A stretch of 64,000 bases of DNA. It comes from Penicillus capitatus. Its lineage: Eukaryota > Chlorophyta. Location: positions 774,292-838,291 of the forward strand of contig OZ287707.1 of assembly GCA_965649825.1 (NCBI GenBank), read 5' to 3'. A program made the position numbers and the translations under genes. Under the pieces are notes generated by a model. It was not told the origin of the DNA and did no database searches. It was given only the letters and a program-made list of their open reading frames with translations. Positions 11,747 through 23,965 of this stretch are shown piece by piece (positions within the stretch are counted from its first letter, which is position 1; each line of letters opens with the position of its first letter).

Positions 11747-12942
11747 ATGGCGATCGACATCACCGATGAATTTCGAGCCTTGGCGAGACGGACCGTCAAG
11801 AAGGTTTCCCTGTCGGACGCATGTGTTTCTTCTCTCATAAGATATCATTTCGGCGCAGGAAGGCAAAGGCGTCGACCAGTCCATACTACGTCCAGTGCGT
11901 CGACCGACAGAGTTCACGATGACAGTCCAAGACGTCGTATGTGTTCCACTCCTGTATCTGTGATGTAAAAAGAGATGCGACCCGCGACAGAGTCTCCAGA
12001 TTTCGAAGAGTCTTCACTTCATGCAGGGCTATCACCAGAAATACGTGATTCCAGGCGGGTTCTCCCAATGGCATAAGAATGATCTTTTGACATTTGGATG
12101 CACAGGAATGATATCGGATGCGGAGCGGGACAAAGTGGAGGCAGAGATGGTGTCCTTTATCAAATCGTGCTCCACCAGTGTTGAGCATTTGAGCCGAACG
12201 GTGGCGGCCATGCAGGAGAAGAGAATCGTTGGGCAGCTGGATATCAGCGAACAGGCACTTGCACATCGTCATGGGATGGTACGCCTCGAGAGGTCAGTTG
12301 TGGCGATTTCTTCGCTTTCTTCACCGCGTCAAGACCTCTCACACATTTCTCTTGTCACATCACTATGGTGTTAGGTGCTCATTGTCAGCGAAGAGCTAAA
12401 AGAGTTGACACTTTTGCTGGACAAGTATCGCTCCGAACACGCCATTCAGCTCAAAACGCTTACAGAGAGACGTCTAAGGCAACAAAGAAAACAGGAAACG
12501 AAACTCAAGACACTCAAACAGGACCACGTAAACTGCTCGCAACTCGTTGCCGTCTGCAGAAATGTCTTTTTAGGAGATACTGGCATCACGGTCAGAGATT
12601 GCAGAAGAGAGTGGAAGCGCGTTGCAGCAGGAAATGCTGCAGCATGAGAATCAAGCCCTGTTCGAAGAACTGACGAATCTTTCCTCCCGCGTCCACGATA
12701 CGGAGAAGATGATGATCGAGATTGCGACACTGAATCAGATGCTGTCATCACAGATCATGAACCAGTCAGAGCAGATCGAACAGGTCTACACCGATGCTAT
12801 TCAGGCATCCTTCAATATGACCAGAGGAAACGTGCATTTGAAAAAAGCAGTGGATCTCAATAAGAGCACAATGAAATACGTCGCCGTCATTCTGATCTTG
12901 GCATCTCTCACTCTTCTGTTCTTTGATCGATTTTACAGCTGA
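11747..12942 (+). CDS. STX18: Qa-SNARE syntaxin-18 / Ufe1
   Basis: Starts MAIDITDEFRALARR, the typical syntaxin-18 opening. Helical N-terminal exons follow (SDAERDKVEAEMVSFIKSC). Then comes a Qa-SNARE motif containing the central glutamine in QIMNQSEQIEQVYTDAIQ. It ends in a single C-terminal membrane anchor (YVAVILILASLTLLFFDRF). It resides in the ER and mediates Golgi-to-ER retrograde fusion. At least three introns are needed; one near 12290-12374 carries GTCACATCA in antisense orientation. Stop TGA at 12940-12942, only 10 bp before the stop of the convergent UPF0548 gene. Confidence 0.88.
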
Positions 12943-12952
12943 TCATGGAATC

Positions 12953-13642
12953 TCATCTGGACGATGATTGCCGGAGATATTCTTGCATGGACTGCAAAGA
13001 CTGATGAACAAAGCGAGACTGTAGAAGATAAACAATGGGGTAACCCACGAAACTCAGAATATGATCTGGACGCGAATAGCTGTAAATCTCATACCTACAA
13101 ACGCGGCATGACTGAGCCAAAGAAGGCTGAAGAGATAGCGAGCTACGTGACATTGTTCGTCACTGGATTCCAGTCCAGTGCAAAACGTTCTTCTCCGGCC
13201 AGTAGATGGCCATGGAGTGATGTGGTGCCATATGCAAAGCGTTTCCCTCCGTGCAATGTCTTTTCGGCATCGTCAACGTACTCGACACGCAACGGATTGG
13301 CCACCCATGGCAGGCAAACCTGTTGAGCCCAATCTGTGCAGGAGATCACCAGACAGACGATCGGACTCTGGTGAAATTGCAGTAGACATGCCAATTGTGC
13401 AATGGAGTGTCCAGGGGGACAAACGCCCATTTGAGTTGAAAATGTCCCCATCTCTTCATCAGAGACCTCGCTCTTTGAAAATCGTCTTTCCCTCTTCCAA
13501 TCTGCAGATCACAGCCGCATCGATCATTCTTTCCACTGGAGTCATTCACGCACCACTAAAGACTCCTCGACGACGCGCCAAAAGGCAGATCGAATGGCAT
13601 GAGTAAGGGGTGGTGCCGTGCGCGTTCCTCCCGGAAATGCAT
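12953..13642 (-). CDS. UPF0548 / DUF1990 family protein
   Basis: Exon pieces match the family in order: IGRGKDDFQRARSLMKRWGHF, NPLRVEYVDDAEKTL, FAYGTTSLHGHLLAGEERFAL, and the C-terminal YEIYSYSRPDHILS with the SRFVHQSLQSMQEYL helix. Plants have one member, linked to the plastid outer envelope; bacteria have many, and the molecular role is not firmly known. The N-terminal exon starting at the ATG near 13642 is less certain than the rest. The gene's end is nearly adjacent to syntaxin-18 (10 bp) and its start faces HisA. Confidence 0.75.
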
Positions 13643-13785
13643 GATTTGGACCTAGCCTACGAAAACGTATCGTCAAGCAGGTGCATGTCTATTTTGCTAA
13701 GCTCTATACTCTTTGGCACGCTGACAGAGCCGAATTTCCTGATCGCGACGTGGACGACCGAGAGTGATCAAGACCATCCCGCAGA

Positions 13786-14923
13786 ATGACGTTTACGAGC
13801 AAGGAATCGTCAGTGCGTCATGTATGGATGCGACGAAGCAGCTGGTGCCGAGCGACGTCGAAACCGGTGAAGCATCTCCCCGTCGATCGATCCACGACTC
13901 GACGACGTGCCCGTTTCCGACCTTGTATCGATATCCACAAGGCACACGGCTTCGTATGGCACTCCCCATACCATCGTGCCCTCCTTAGGGGAAGGTGAAG
14001 CAGATTGTGGGATCCACTTTAAGCGACAAACGCAAGAAGAGGCGAGGATATGTGATGCGACGGGACATCCAATCCCGAGTTTGTGTGCAGTGAAGATCTG
14101 GTGACGAATTTTGTCTCGGAGAGACCGGCAGAATGGTACAGTCATCTGTATCGATCAGATGATCTAACGGGTGGACACATTGTGATGCTGGACCGAGACC
14201 CAGCGACAAGGTTCATGTGATAACGGATACATGGTCTGTAAGTAGAAATGGTGTTTAGAGAAATGGCACTTAGAGCAGTACAGGCATGGCCTGGCGGTAT
14301 GCATGTTGGGGGAGGAATCTCTCCGGACAATGCGCACGTCTTCTTGGATGGCGGTGCCAGTCACATCATTGTCACATCTTACGTTTTCCACAATGCTCGA
14401 CTCGATGCTGAGCGATTGCAGTCCCTCGTCGTACACGGCAGACCTTCTTCTGCTTGAGATAGGCCGGTGTTTAGGTGAAGACGGTGGGTACCAGCAGGAT
14501 CGTCTTGGATCTCAGTTGCCGTTTCAGGGATGGCCGTTACTGGGTCGTCACAGACCGATGGCAGAAATTTAGTGAATTGGCGGTCGATGGTGCTACACTC
14601 GAGCATCTCTCTTCGTTCTGTGATGAGTTTCTCGTTCATGGGGTGGATGTGGAGGGCAAGCAGTGTGGCATCGATGAAGATCTCATAGGCATCTTAGGTG
14701 ACGTCTCACCTATCTGTGTGACATATGCCGGCGGCGTGAAAGACACGGTCACTCTTACGATCACACTTCTGCCAAACTGGGATCGTCTTTTCAGGAGGAC
14801 TTGGAGAGAGTGTCTATCGCAGGAAAGGACCGAGTTGATGTGACAGTTGGCAGTGCTTTGGATATCTTCGGCGGGTCTCTTAAGTATGAGGACGTGATTC
14901 AGTGGCATTGCAGATCAGACTAA
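13786..14923 (+). CDS. HIS6: Phosphoribosylformimino-AICAR-phosphate isomerase (eukaryotic HisA/HIS6)
   Basis: The histidine-pathway TIM barrel of the eukaryotic HIS6 class. In order: [117 protein letters not shown]. The N-terminus (about 45 residues, rich in S, R, K and T) looks like a plastid transit peptide, as in plants. Two of its introns (13942-13988 and 14042-14090) appear to begin with GC, not GT, and only those joins restore the conserved sequence. Three further GT-AG introns follow. Stop TAA at 14921-14923. The start at 13786 is the first good ATG in frame. Confidence 0.9.
13942..13988 (+). other. GC-AG intron 1 of HisA (47 nt)
   Basis: The join CACAAG|gcacac...tccttag|GGGAAG yields the invariant [14 protein letters not shown]. 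No GT donor at a suitable phase gives that sequence. Confidence 0.75.
14042..14090 (+). other. GC-AG intron 2 of HisA (49 nt)
   Basis: The join AAGAAG AG|gcgagg...gtgtgcag|T GAA gives [19 protein letters not shown], matching the family. GT donors in the region give the wrong phase. Confidence 0.65.
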
Positions 14924-15035
14924 AGAGAAGGCATCATCAAAGGCTGTTTCCAAACACCATTTTTCTGGAACTCATAGTTTCTGCCCAGAGAAAGGATCCG
15001 ATTATTGAGCAACGGCCTTCGGCTTCAACCATGCT

Positions 15036-15958
15036 CTATTTGCTCTTCGATTCTTCTCCATTGGGAGAAGCAGCGTGCTGCTGCACTTGCTGTGTCATCT
15101 CCGCCGCCTTTTCTTGAGCCTAGACAACAACGGTCTCTTTCGCAGAGCAGCGTGCGTGTTGCTAGGCGTTACGAGTTTTAATGCCTGTTCTGCAATGTCT
15201 GGACCGTACGCTTGGGCCAGTGACAACGCCGTTCCCACATAGGAGCTCTCAATCACCTAAAGGCATATTATGAAAAGACAGGTGGGGGTTACCACACATC
15301 GCCGTTTACCGTCTGAGCTGTTTTGAAAACGGGGTCAATCCGGTATCCATACTTTACAAGCAGCGGCTTCAGGTATTTATCATACAAAACCTTAGCCCCC
15401 TGACACACTCTATTCTCAGGACGACTATTTATCACTCTGTTGCGATGCGTACCATAAACTGAGGCGCCATCAGCCAGACAATGAAGACCAACTGAACCTC
15501 ATAGAACAACGGAATCCTGTTGGAGCACAATGAACAGTGCTCCAGAATAGCAATAGGTTACCATCCAAGGATAAACCCAAAGAGACTGTCAGCAGTCGAG
15601 ATGACGGAGTAGACCACCCAATACGTCAACCACTGCGCAAAGATGTCGAACAACGACGCTTGCGAAATCGAAACGCACTTGGATATCGTCCGACGGGTCT
15701 TTCGTCTCCAACGCCTTGAAACTCGCATACCTAGAAGACGTTTTACTTTTTATTCCATTTAGAAAGAGCCTACGCGGGATAGACGAATCCAACGATGTGG
15801 CTAAAGCGACAGAGAAGGATCGTTAGATAGGTAAGAAGAGATAGCAGCCTTGCCAGAGATAGTGTGTGATTCCTAGAGACAACATCTTGCGCAAAACACG
15901 TGAGGAATAGCCGCGGTGCTGAACGCTTTGATAATTGAGTTCGAGGCAACCCGGTCAT
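15036..15958 (-). CDS. REEP5-like: REEP/Yop1/HVA22 ER membrane-shaping protein
   Basis: A TB2/DP1 family reticulon-like hairpin protein. After several 43-54 nt introns are removed the exons read GFVYPAYASFKALETKDPSDDIQ, WLTYWVVYSVISTADSLFGFILG, a second hydrophobic hairpin (YEVQLVFIVWLMAPQFM), and AKVLYDKYLKPLLVKYGYRID. The gene ends in a charged Gln/Ala-rich tail. These proteins curve ER tubules. The stop TAG is at 15036-15038. The N-terminal exon (from ATG 15958) is a guess because this end is poorly conserved. It is divergent from the OSCA-like channel, with a TGATGTGAC in the gap at 15981. Confidence 0.82.
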
Positions 15959-15980
15959 CGTATCAGGGCTGACACGACCG

Positions 15981-15989
15981 TGATGTGAC
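15981..15989 (+). repeat. TGATGTGAC motif between REEP and OSCA-like starts
   Basis: Lies in the roughly 110-bp gap between two divergent start codons, so it may sit in a shared promoter or 5' leader. Confidence 0.55.
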
Positions 15990-16069
15990 GTCCATCCATC
16001 CACGGTATATGAAGCCGACTGGCGATCGATCGATGATGTGTCCAGGAAAGCGCCGTCTTTTGTGAGGGC

Positions 16070-19000
16070 ATGGCTGGTAGCGCTCCGAGGTTCCACCCTA
16101 GACGTGTTTCGTCCGAACACGTCATCTCAAAGTATGGAGAATGGGAGAGACCATCGGAGATAGCGGCGAAATCTTCGACGCTCTATTTCCGAAGTCATCA
16201 CGAAACGCCGGTCCTCAAGACACGCATCGGCGACCTGCACGAATTCGGTGAAGGCCATACGCTTTACTTCTTCTTCCTGCAGTTCATCAGTCGTCTCTTC
16301 TTTTTCCTCTTTCTCTTCTCCGGGCTGCCAACCATGGTCATCAGCATGATTGGAAATTTCTACGAAGGCGATGTGAGGTGATCGACGTCTGACGCGTTCG
16401 AACTCTTGTCTGTTTGACAGGGACTTGGTCTGGACTCGGCCACCCTCGGCAACATCGGTCATCTTCGTCATCTCAACACATCCATCTCCAATTTCACAAC
16501 AGATATCAGCAGTGCCACTATTCGACAGTGACGGTGCGGTGGTAGGTGAAGTGATGGATGGTCGTTGCAGGTGTGGAGAATGAACGCGCCTTTGTCCGTG
16601 CCTTTCGCCATCGCACGAATGGCACACTCGCGGAACTGTTCAGCAACAGCCCCCTATCCAAACAGGACAGTCTTGTCTTCATCTCCATTCTGGATGCATT
16701 CGGGTAAAGATGGCCACCTCTGCAGCGAATGGTGTTTTGGAGAAATGCTGTTCGAAGGGCTGTCTTCTTCTTCGTCGGGGTCACAATTCTGTCCAGGATT
16801 CAGGAGCGCCTGTCGGCAGATGTCGAATCCAATACAGTGACGGTGGCGGACTACGCCGTTCGCGTTGAGAATCTACCTGCCGATACGACGACGCAGGAGT
16901 TGAGAGAGTTCTTCTCTGTATGGGGAACGGTCCACTCGACGGAACTCGTCAAGACGGATTGCGAATTGATCGAGAGAGCACGCATCGACAAAGCAATTGC
17001 CGAAAACGTAAGGGTGTCCATTGCCCGCGCAGCAAGGCAGGCCACAAAGGTAGGTATTCGTTTCTGCGGCAGCGTCGACTGGATGATACCGCAGCGTCCG
17101 AACGGGAAGATCTCTTTGGTTCCGCTTGTGCGCATCAAGATTCAGGAGAAGAGGCAAGAGAGGGCGGGTAACTATACAAGGAATCTTTACACCGAGCGCC
17201 AATCGGCGAAGGTTGTTTGTGCGTTCGTGACGATGGAGAGTGCACAGCAACGCATCGACGTATTGAATGCCTACCCCAAAAGCTTCGGCAGACGATTGTT
17301 CATGCGTCGTGATCGCCGTTTCCGAAATCGCTATCGCATCAAAGTATTTGATAACCGTCTCTTGCCATACCACACGTAGCTATCGATAGATGTCCCCTCT
17401 AGGCGCTTTCTGCACCGGAGCCGGCGGATATTATTTGGGAGAATCTGCAGTTTGGCTTCTTGAATCGAAAATTTCGCAGAGCGGTGACGACGAGCGTAAA
17501 GTACATGGCGCTGTTGGTTGGCTTTATCATCGTCAACCTCTCAACCTCTCTGCGGCACAACAATCCATCCACCATGGATCAGGATCAGTGCGACGACGAC
17601 TGCGGCTACTTTACAGGAGACACGTTCTCGCTGACAGGCGATCTGAAAGACACATACAAGGATTGCTACAAAGCGTCATCAGCCGATTGCTCGATACTCG
17701 AATCCTCGTGCTACCAATGCTACTGCGACAATGCGATGATCAAGGGACTGGATCGCGATGAGAGTGGATACTGTTCAACCTATCTGGCCGATTTCGCCAC
17801 AGCCACTTTCAGCGAAGTCCTCTCCGTGATCGGTTCGCCACTGTCGTCTTGAAAGTACCTCGACGGAGAGAACGCACTTAGGCATTGTTTTTGTCAACCT
17901 CTCGCTGGCGGCGGTCGCCACGCGTCTGTCCAAAAGCGAGCGACATCCGACGAGAATTCTTGAAGAGACATCCACTGCCTCGGCCCTCTTTCTCTTTCTA
18001 TTCATAAACACGGCCGTGTCGACACTCGTTGCGACGACACACATTCCTCGCCTGACCCACTGGGCCAAACGCAGTTCTCTGAAGGGACATCTCTTTGCTG
18101 GCGTCTACGTTGACACGACACCGAACTGGTATCGAGAGGTCGGTCGGAGTCTCATGATCACGATGATCGTGCATTCGGCCGCCAGATTTGTCAGAATCAT
18201 CGTGCGATGGCTGATCTACAAAGTCAAATTCTGTTGCCGCGGGAGAGCACTGACACAGAACCAGCTCAACAACGCTTACATGGGGCCAGAATTCACACTG
18301 GCTCCTCGTTATGGCGAGCTCCTCAATCTCATCTTCGTTGCCATGTTCTTTGGAGGAGGTCTGTTTCTACTGGAGACCTTCTCTCCTTCCAAGATTGCCT
18401 TTAGGTATTCCTCTGCTCTATCTGCTGACAGCGATCTCATTCAAACTGCAGTTCATGGTCGAAAAGGCCGAGCTTCTTCGCTTAAGTCAGCGACCCCCGA
18501 GTTTTGGCCGGGATCTGGCTAGAATGGTTGGATGGTTGCTGCCATATGCCACATTATTGCACTGTGGTTTTTCTGCCTGGGCTTTCTCTTTTCAGAAGAC
18601 CTCACGTAGTCCCTTGGTCACTCAATCTGCAGAGGAATGGGCAGAGTGGATCGAAATCGTCATTGGATACATCACGAAGGGAGGAGACAAGAATCGGAAA
18701 CAGCAAGCTCGGCGTTTTGGTGCACGCCTCATGCAAGCGACCTCTGCTCACCACGTCATCCTCTTTCTCATCTTTGCCTGCATACTTCTCGCCAGAGTAA
18801 GCGGATCTCACACCTCACTCTTTTTGAAGAGACATGTCACTCAGTTAACGATGTCTATTTGGGTAGCCGCCGTCAAGAAGATGTGTTCATTTCTGGGAGT
18901 CATTAAAGATACTGGACTGCTCAATTGCGACAGCCGTCGTTTGCCGGACATTTCCAGTGCGATATCGTCGGGATTGCTCATTGGCCCCACCTCCTATTCG

Positions 19001-19162
19001 CTAAGAAGCAACCCCAAATACTTGGGTGCGTTGCCGACCAAGACATGGACGACAGAAGACACTGAACTGCTGTCGTCTCCCATCAGCGTCACCCAGGACG
19101 AGACGCCATTTCTCATCGAACACAGATCGCCGTCATGCGAATCTGGATCCGACTCTGCGTAG
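16070..19162 (+). CDS. OSCA/TMEM63 (CSC1-like) mechanosensitive-type cation channel
   Basis: A polytopic membrane protein. A first membrane segment near 16250-16360 (TLYFFFLQFISRLFFFLFLF) is followed by a soluble RRM-like loop (ADYAVRVENLPADTTTQELREFF) and the conserved SAPEPADIIWENLQF. The seven-helix core follows, with FTLAPRYGELLNLIFVAMFF and GIPLLYLLTAISFKLQFMVEK. This architecture matches OSCA/TMEM63 channels, which are osmo- and mechanically gated Ca2+-permeable channels; the wording resembles versions in protists and algae. Introns near 16381, 17345 and 18358-18403 are supported by clean joins. A cysteine-rich extracellular loop (QDQCDDDCGYF, ESSCYQCYCD) is an unusual insertion. Stop near 19160. 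Overall identity is likely; ion selectivity cannot be judged. Confidence 0.75.
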
Positions 19163-19246
19163 GCGGCGCTGCCAGTTTTTTGAAACAATTGTGCACGTGT
19201 AACGTGATCCTATCCATCCATCTATCGATCCATCTCGCACGGCGCT

Positions 19247-20380
19247 ATGAGAAGAGGTGTTCCATTCGGCGATTATGTGACAACGACGTTCGTGCTTGTT
19301 CGTCTGTCGTAGCTGCGTTTCGTGGTCATCGATCGAACGACGATCGTCGACAATCGACACATGGATCGAACGATCCGCAAGAAGAGCACCGTCACGAAAG
19401 CCACGTCTTCAAGATCTTCTGCCATGCCGTGGAGGTCTGCACAATTTTTTCTTTTTTCCCTCCATAAAAACAAAGCTGTATGTCTCGTGCAGGAATATGT
19501 GGCGCTGCGCAGAAGCTATTGCTATACGGCGGGATTTGTCATCTTTACTACTGTCTATCTCCTCACCCTATACTTTGCAGTATCGCTCAATACCACGAAT
19601 CCTCCGGCGTCTGCGTTTCTAAAGCCGTCGGGCAATAGGGATCGCGTCGACACTGCTTTGAAGTGCGCAGCAGTCTGCGCGAAGCGTTTGTCCCTGGACC
19701 CTCGATGCACACAACTTTTCACAACAACGATCAGATGCTCGCCTATATCGCACAGGCTGTCGTCTTGCCCGTTTGGCAAGATCCCGTCTGCGGCGACGAC
19801 AAATGCGAATGGCCTTGGGAATTCCCGGCCTTCGGTCGCTTCGGTTGTCGGGCAGATTGCGGAGAAGAGAAGAATACCACTCGGATCATGATCCAAATCA
19901 AAGCCAACTTTGCTGGGCAGATCTCGCCAAGTCCACGGATCCTCATGTCGAATGCCAGATGGAATCTGTGCCTTGACGATCCGGAGCGTCAAAAACGCGG
20001 ACAGGAGGAACTCTGTTGGTGCGTTCGTGCCTCCTCTGAACGTCCTTAACGGTCAGGAACGACGCGAGGGGCTTAGGTTTGCCGAAGATCAGAGATTTAC
20101 AGAGGTGGTTGCGCTTCGTTTAGAAACAATGAATGTGATTCAGGGAGAATGGACTGTTCGTGTCAAAGGCGACTATGCGCGCAAAGTCCATGGGCAGGTG
20201 TTTGACATCTCCAATGCTTCGAATCCTGTTCCGATCGATACCCACGTACGCACATCACTCGGCCAGTACGCAATCTTATCACACTTTGATGAATGTAGCC
20301 ACCATGGACGAGATGCCGACCAGAAAAGAACAGCGTATCACACATGTCTGCCGAAATCGAACATGGACAACGCAAATTGA
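19247..20380 (+). CDS. Polycystin-like algal surface protein with a Cys-rich module
   Basis: Exon 1 is tiny (MRR), joined across a 56-nt intron to a basic/acidic leader (QEEHRHESHVFKIFCHAVE). One membrane segment follows (YTAGFVIFTTVYLLTLYFAV), then an extracellular part with DPVCGDDKCEWPWEFPAFG and RFGCRADCGEE. This module is typical of large polycystin-like or receptor-like proteins of green algae and other protists. It ends at about 20380 after WTVRVKGDYARKVHGQVFD. Family members are often far longer and have a channel domain. Here none follows before the diacylglycerol kinase gene, so this looks like a short or truncated member. Exon joins in the middle (19640-19700 and 20030) are approximate. 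Confidence 0.6.
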
Positions 20381-20592
20381 AAGCACTTTTACTTATTCCC
20401 TACGCTAAGTCGAATCGTCGACAGAAAAAAGTGACCCTATGATCAGAGACCTCTGGAAAGAATTGAAACGCTGTTCGAGTCACTCTACGATTCATATCTT
20501 TTCGGCACAGCATCCATCTCATGATCAAAAATAGCAGACAGAGACAGAGACGATAAATGCGCGTCATGCAGAGGACTTAGGATTGAGACGCT

Positions 20593-22267
20593 TTATTTTT
20601 CAGATTCTTTCGTCGCAGATGTGGATGGGCCCCCGGATGTGCGGTTTTGAAAATCCTGCTCTTTCATTTTTCGCTTGTTCATGAGCAGGTGACTCGTTCC
20701 GTTGTGAATAACATCGATACTCACGATTTCCTGCTCTGTCACAGGAATGCGTTGCTTCCAGGGTTCTCCATCGATTTGCATGTACATAGATTCGATCTCC
20801 CCGGCCGGATCTGTTTTCATTCTTTGTGCCCGAATGCGGGCGGCTTTTCCCTGACCCAAGCGCATACAGTGTGTCATACCCACCATCACGAATCCCGTAT
20901 GCCATCCAGTGCGGAAACCGACCACTTCAAAGAGGCCATCGTCCAGAGAGGGATCCGCTAGACCCCTTTCCTTTTCTGTTCTGGAAAGCTTCCCCTTTCC
21001 CCAGATGTTGCGTCCACCAGCATAGCTCTGCAGATTGACCAAGACAATGGCCTTGACAATGTCGGGGATTTCAATCGCTTTCCATTCGTTGCTGTTGGTC
21101 AGAATCTCGATCTTTATAAAGCGATTGACGGGAGGATTGAGACTATTGCAACAGCAAAACCATCCTATGTAAACAGCCATCGCTGTGAGCTTGAACAGAC
21201 GGCTGCTTAGATGTACCTACCTGATTGAACGCCATAGAAGCTGTACCAGAATTGATTGACCAATCGTCCCGATGCCAATTTTGGATGGTCTTCTCTCAAA
21301 TGATGAAAACCATACGCCGATTGAGCATCCATGCCAATACTCAGATAGTTCCAAGCGCAACCGGTAACGTGGCTTTCCTCTTCGGAGACGACTCTCAGAC
21401 TGTGGGGCAGATCTGCGAGATACTCTTTGCTAGGGCCACGGATGTCAATCTGCCAGCAGTCCAGTTGCTTGCTCATGCCATCGGACATCTCTTTCAAGTG
21501 GTCATACAGTGCATCCGTATTCTTGATCCATTTAGGTTTGAACGTGTGTCCCCATTTGTAGGTCCTTGACAAATCATTGCCTAAGAGTATCAACCGTCGG
21601 ATAGAAGAAGACTGAGCACAGATCCAGTCACCTGTTCCTAACGGGACAATGGCCACGGCCGGTGGTGGGTCGAGATTGAGATCTTTAATCACTTTCAACA
21701 CCCATGCCACTGTTCCGTCTCCACCGCAAGCCACAATCTTCATCCGCTTCTTCATTTCGGACACCCTTGGATCTTTCATCTTCTCTAGTTTGTCAAGATT
21801 CTCCCAAATCTTCTTCAGAATGACATCGGGTCTGTCTTTCAACACATCGTACACCTGGCAGAGCGCGCCATTGGACATCTTCTGTGCATGGAACATTGGT
21901 ACTTGTGCATTGCCAAGGGCGCGATGGAGTGATGTGAGGAGCTCTGGACCTGCTCGTCCACCAGACCTTGCATTAATGAATGCAATCATTGGGGACTCTG
22001 CAACATCGTAGAGCGCTCTGTCCTTTGTGCCTTCCAAAACTTCTGGAGGAAACCTACTCCCACAGACGCGTTGTCACATCGACGTCAATAAAGCCAACCA
22101 ACCAATAAGGCTCGCGTAGGTCTGTTTCTTTTCTTGAAGCCTGGTACGATGCATCGTCCACTACTGGCAAAATCAACTACGCCAACCGCAAGGACGCATT
22201 GGGATTGAAACACAGACAGCAACAACGGAGACACCTCGTGTCGAGGGGATTTCGATGAGGACGACAT
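20593..22267 (-). CDS. DGK: Diacylglycerol kinase (plant-type, catalytic plus accessory domain)
   Basis: DAGKc domain with FINARSGGRAGPELL and the ATP-binding ACGGDGTVAWVL, followed by the DAGKa accessory domain (NLQSYAGGRNIWG, DDGLFEVVGF, QIDGEPWKQ). There is no C1 or EF-hand region. The start MSSSSKSPRHE at 22267 plus short upstream exons resembles compact plant cluster III DGKs. It phosphorylates diacylglycerol to phosphatidic acid. A 50-nt intron near 22040-22090, containing GATGTGAC, joins REPYW to FPPEVLEGTKD. A hydrophobic Cys-rich stretch (GWFCCCNS) lies at the start of the 20593-21180 open frame and may be intronic. Confidence 0.88.
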
Positions 22268-22353
22268 GTTACAGAGAATCACGAAAACCGCAGGAAAGCG
22301 CCTTAACAGCACAGTATTGACGAAGGTTTAGGTAATGACGCCGCGAGATGATG

Positions 22354-23923
22354 TCATTCGTCGCGTCGAGATTGACGGATTTTCTGCTCGATACCGATGA
22401 GCGACGACTGAATTTTCTGCAACTCATTCTCGAGCTCCGCCGTCGAAGAACAGGCCTTGAGGTAATCGCGCCCGTCTTCGCTATCGAACATCGGCATTCG
22501 GTTCTCCAGATCTTGCAGCATGCGATCCAATCGATCGTCTTCGCCGAGGCGTTCGATAAGTCGCATCTGATGGAGGCGGCGATCGATCACAGACACTTTT
22601 TTTCGAAGAAGCGAAACGTCGTTGACGAATCCCTCGACGTCTTGACTGCGACGCGTTTCGAGCTTCTTGTTCACAGATGTCAACTTCGATAGTTTATTCT
22701 CGAGCTGTGTGATGCGTTCCTCATACTCTCCTTGTGCGCATTCAAATGTCTTTTCGAGTGCAAAAATCTTGTTCTGCTTGTCCTGAACCTGTTAAAGGCG
22801 AAATGTATGCACTTGAGTCGAGCATCCCTGTTGTTATCTTACCTGTTCCTGGAATTTTGCGACGTAGGTATCAATCGCTTGCTGTGTCGTCCGTTGGATA
22901 TTCAGCATCTGCGACGTTGCGCGTTCTTTCATCTCACAGAATCTGCTGCCGAATTCCTCTTTCGTCTTCGAAAGGTCCGTTTCGGCCGTGACCGCCCTCG
23001 CCTCGTTCTCTTGTTTCTCCCGGCGCGCTACGGAACGAAAGAAAACTCAAGATCGCGAGAGCACAGGAGAGAAGACAGATACCTATAATGTAATCGCGTG
23101 TGCAGTGCCGCAGCATTTCTTCGAGTTTCTGAACCTTGTGCGCCGACAATTCGATCTGCTGTTCATAATTCTGTCGATGACTCGCCATTCTCTCCTCACT
23201 CATACGTTTGTCACGAAGCAGTGCCTCCTCTCTCTCTGCCGCGTATTGTCTCTAGAGTCGGATGATGTGACGGCATCGAGCAACAAGCATACAATACCTG
23301 CTCGTTCAGTTGAGCCTGCAGCGATTCCACTTTCAGTATCAGCGAATCCGCATTGGCCGTTGGCAAGTAGACCGTCCGCAGCATCCTTTCGCCTTGTGCA
23401 TCTCGTGGGCGCACTTCAATGGCGTCCGGTTTGTTGTTTCGAAGATAGGTGATCTCCTGTTCTCCAGTTTTCGTCAACGACAGCAGGTACTGGATCTTCT
23501 TCCGATCTTCTTCGCTTCGCAGTTTGAGGTCGTCGTTTTCGCTCTGAAGTTTCAGCAGACGACTGCGTTCGCAGAACAGAGCGTCGTTTGCTGAACTGAG
23601 TGCCTGGATGAGGGGATACTCAGGTTCCGTCTGTTTCTGCCGGATATTGACCGTACCTTCTGCAGTTCCCATATCTCGCTCGATCTCTGTTTGTTCTCCC
23701 ACTCCAATCGATGGTGGTCTTTTTGGTCGACAGACAATTGTTCAATTCTTTTCAGCAGATCCTCTCTCTCCGAATCGAAATCTCCTAATCCACCACCCAT
23801 TGTGATCACAGCCAGACCCCTGTCGGCATTATGACCGATGCGCTGTTTGTAGTAGTTAAGGAGCTCTTTAGCTGGAAGAGACGCCTCGATGGATACCTCA
23901 GAGGCATCACGGTCGTCTGCCAT
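22354..23923 (-). CDS. CCDC77: CCDC77-like coiled-coil centrosome/basal-body protein
   Basis: The product starts MADDRDASEV and is coiled-coil almost throughout. Signature stretches match CCDC77: EREDLLKRIEQLSVDQKDHHRLEWE, the SRLLKLQSENDDLKLRSEEDRKKIQYLLSLT region followed by TGEQEITYL, and LILKVESLQAQLNEQ. CCDC77 is a centriole and basal-body component found in ciliated lineages. At least three introns interrupt it; the one around 23235-23290 carries the 9-mer in antisense orientation. The start ATG at 23923 is 102 bp from the divergent V-ATPase D start. Confidence 0.75.
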
Positions 23924-23956
23924 GACGTGCCTGTCCACGAAACGCGTCAAATCGTT

Positions 23957-23965
23957 TGATGTGAC
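23957..23965 (+). repeat. TGATGTGAC motif in the CCDC77/VMA8 divergent gap
   Basis: In a 102-bp gap between two start codons, 34 bp from the CCDC77 ATG and 61 bp from the V-ATPase D ATG. No intron is needed here, so this copy is better explained as promoter or 5' leader. Confidence 0.55.

Noticed and set aside
13942-14090. HisA as a frameshifted pseudogene
   Set aside because: All core motifs are intact and two GC-AG introns of typical size explain both frame changes.
14836-14844. Counting the HisA TGATGTGAC as a regulatory copy
   Set aside because: It encodes the conserved VDVT of the enzyme, so codon use explains it. The same applies to copies at 14360, 25840 and 47606.
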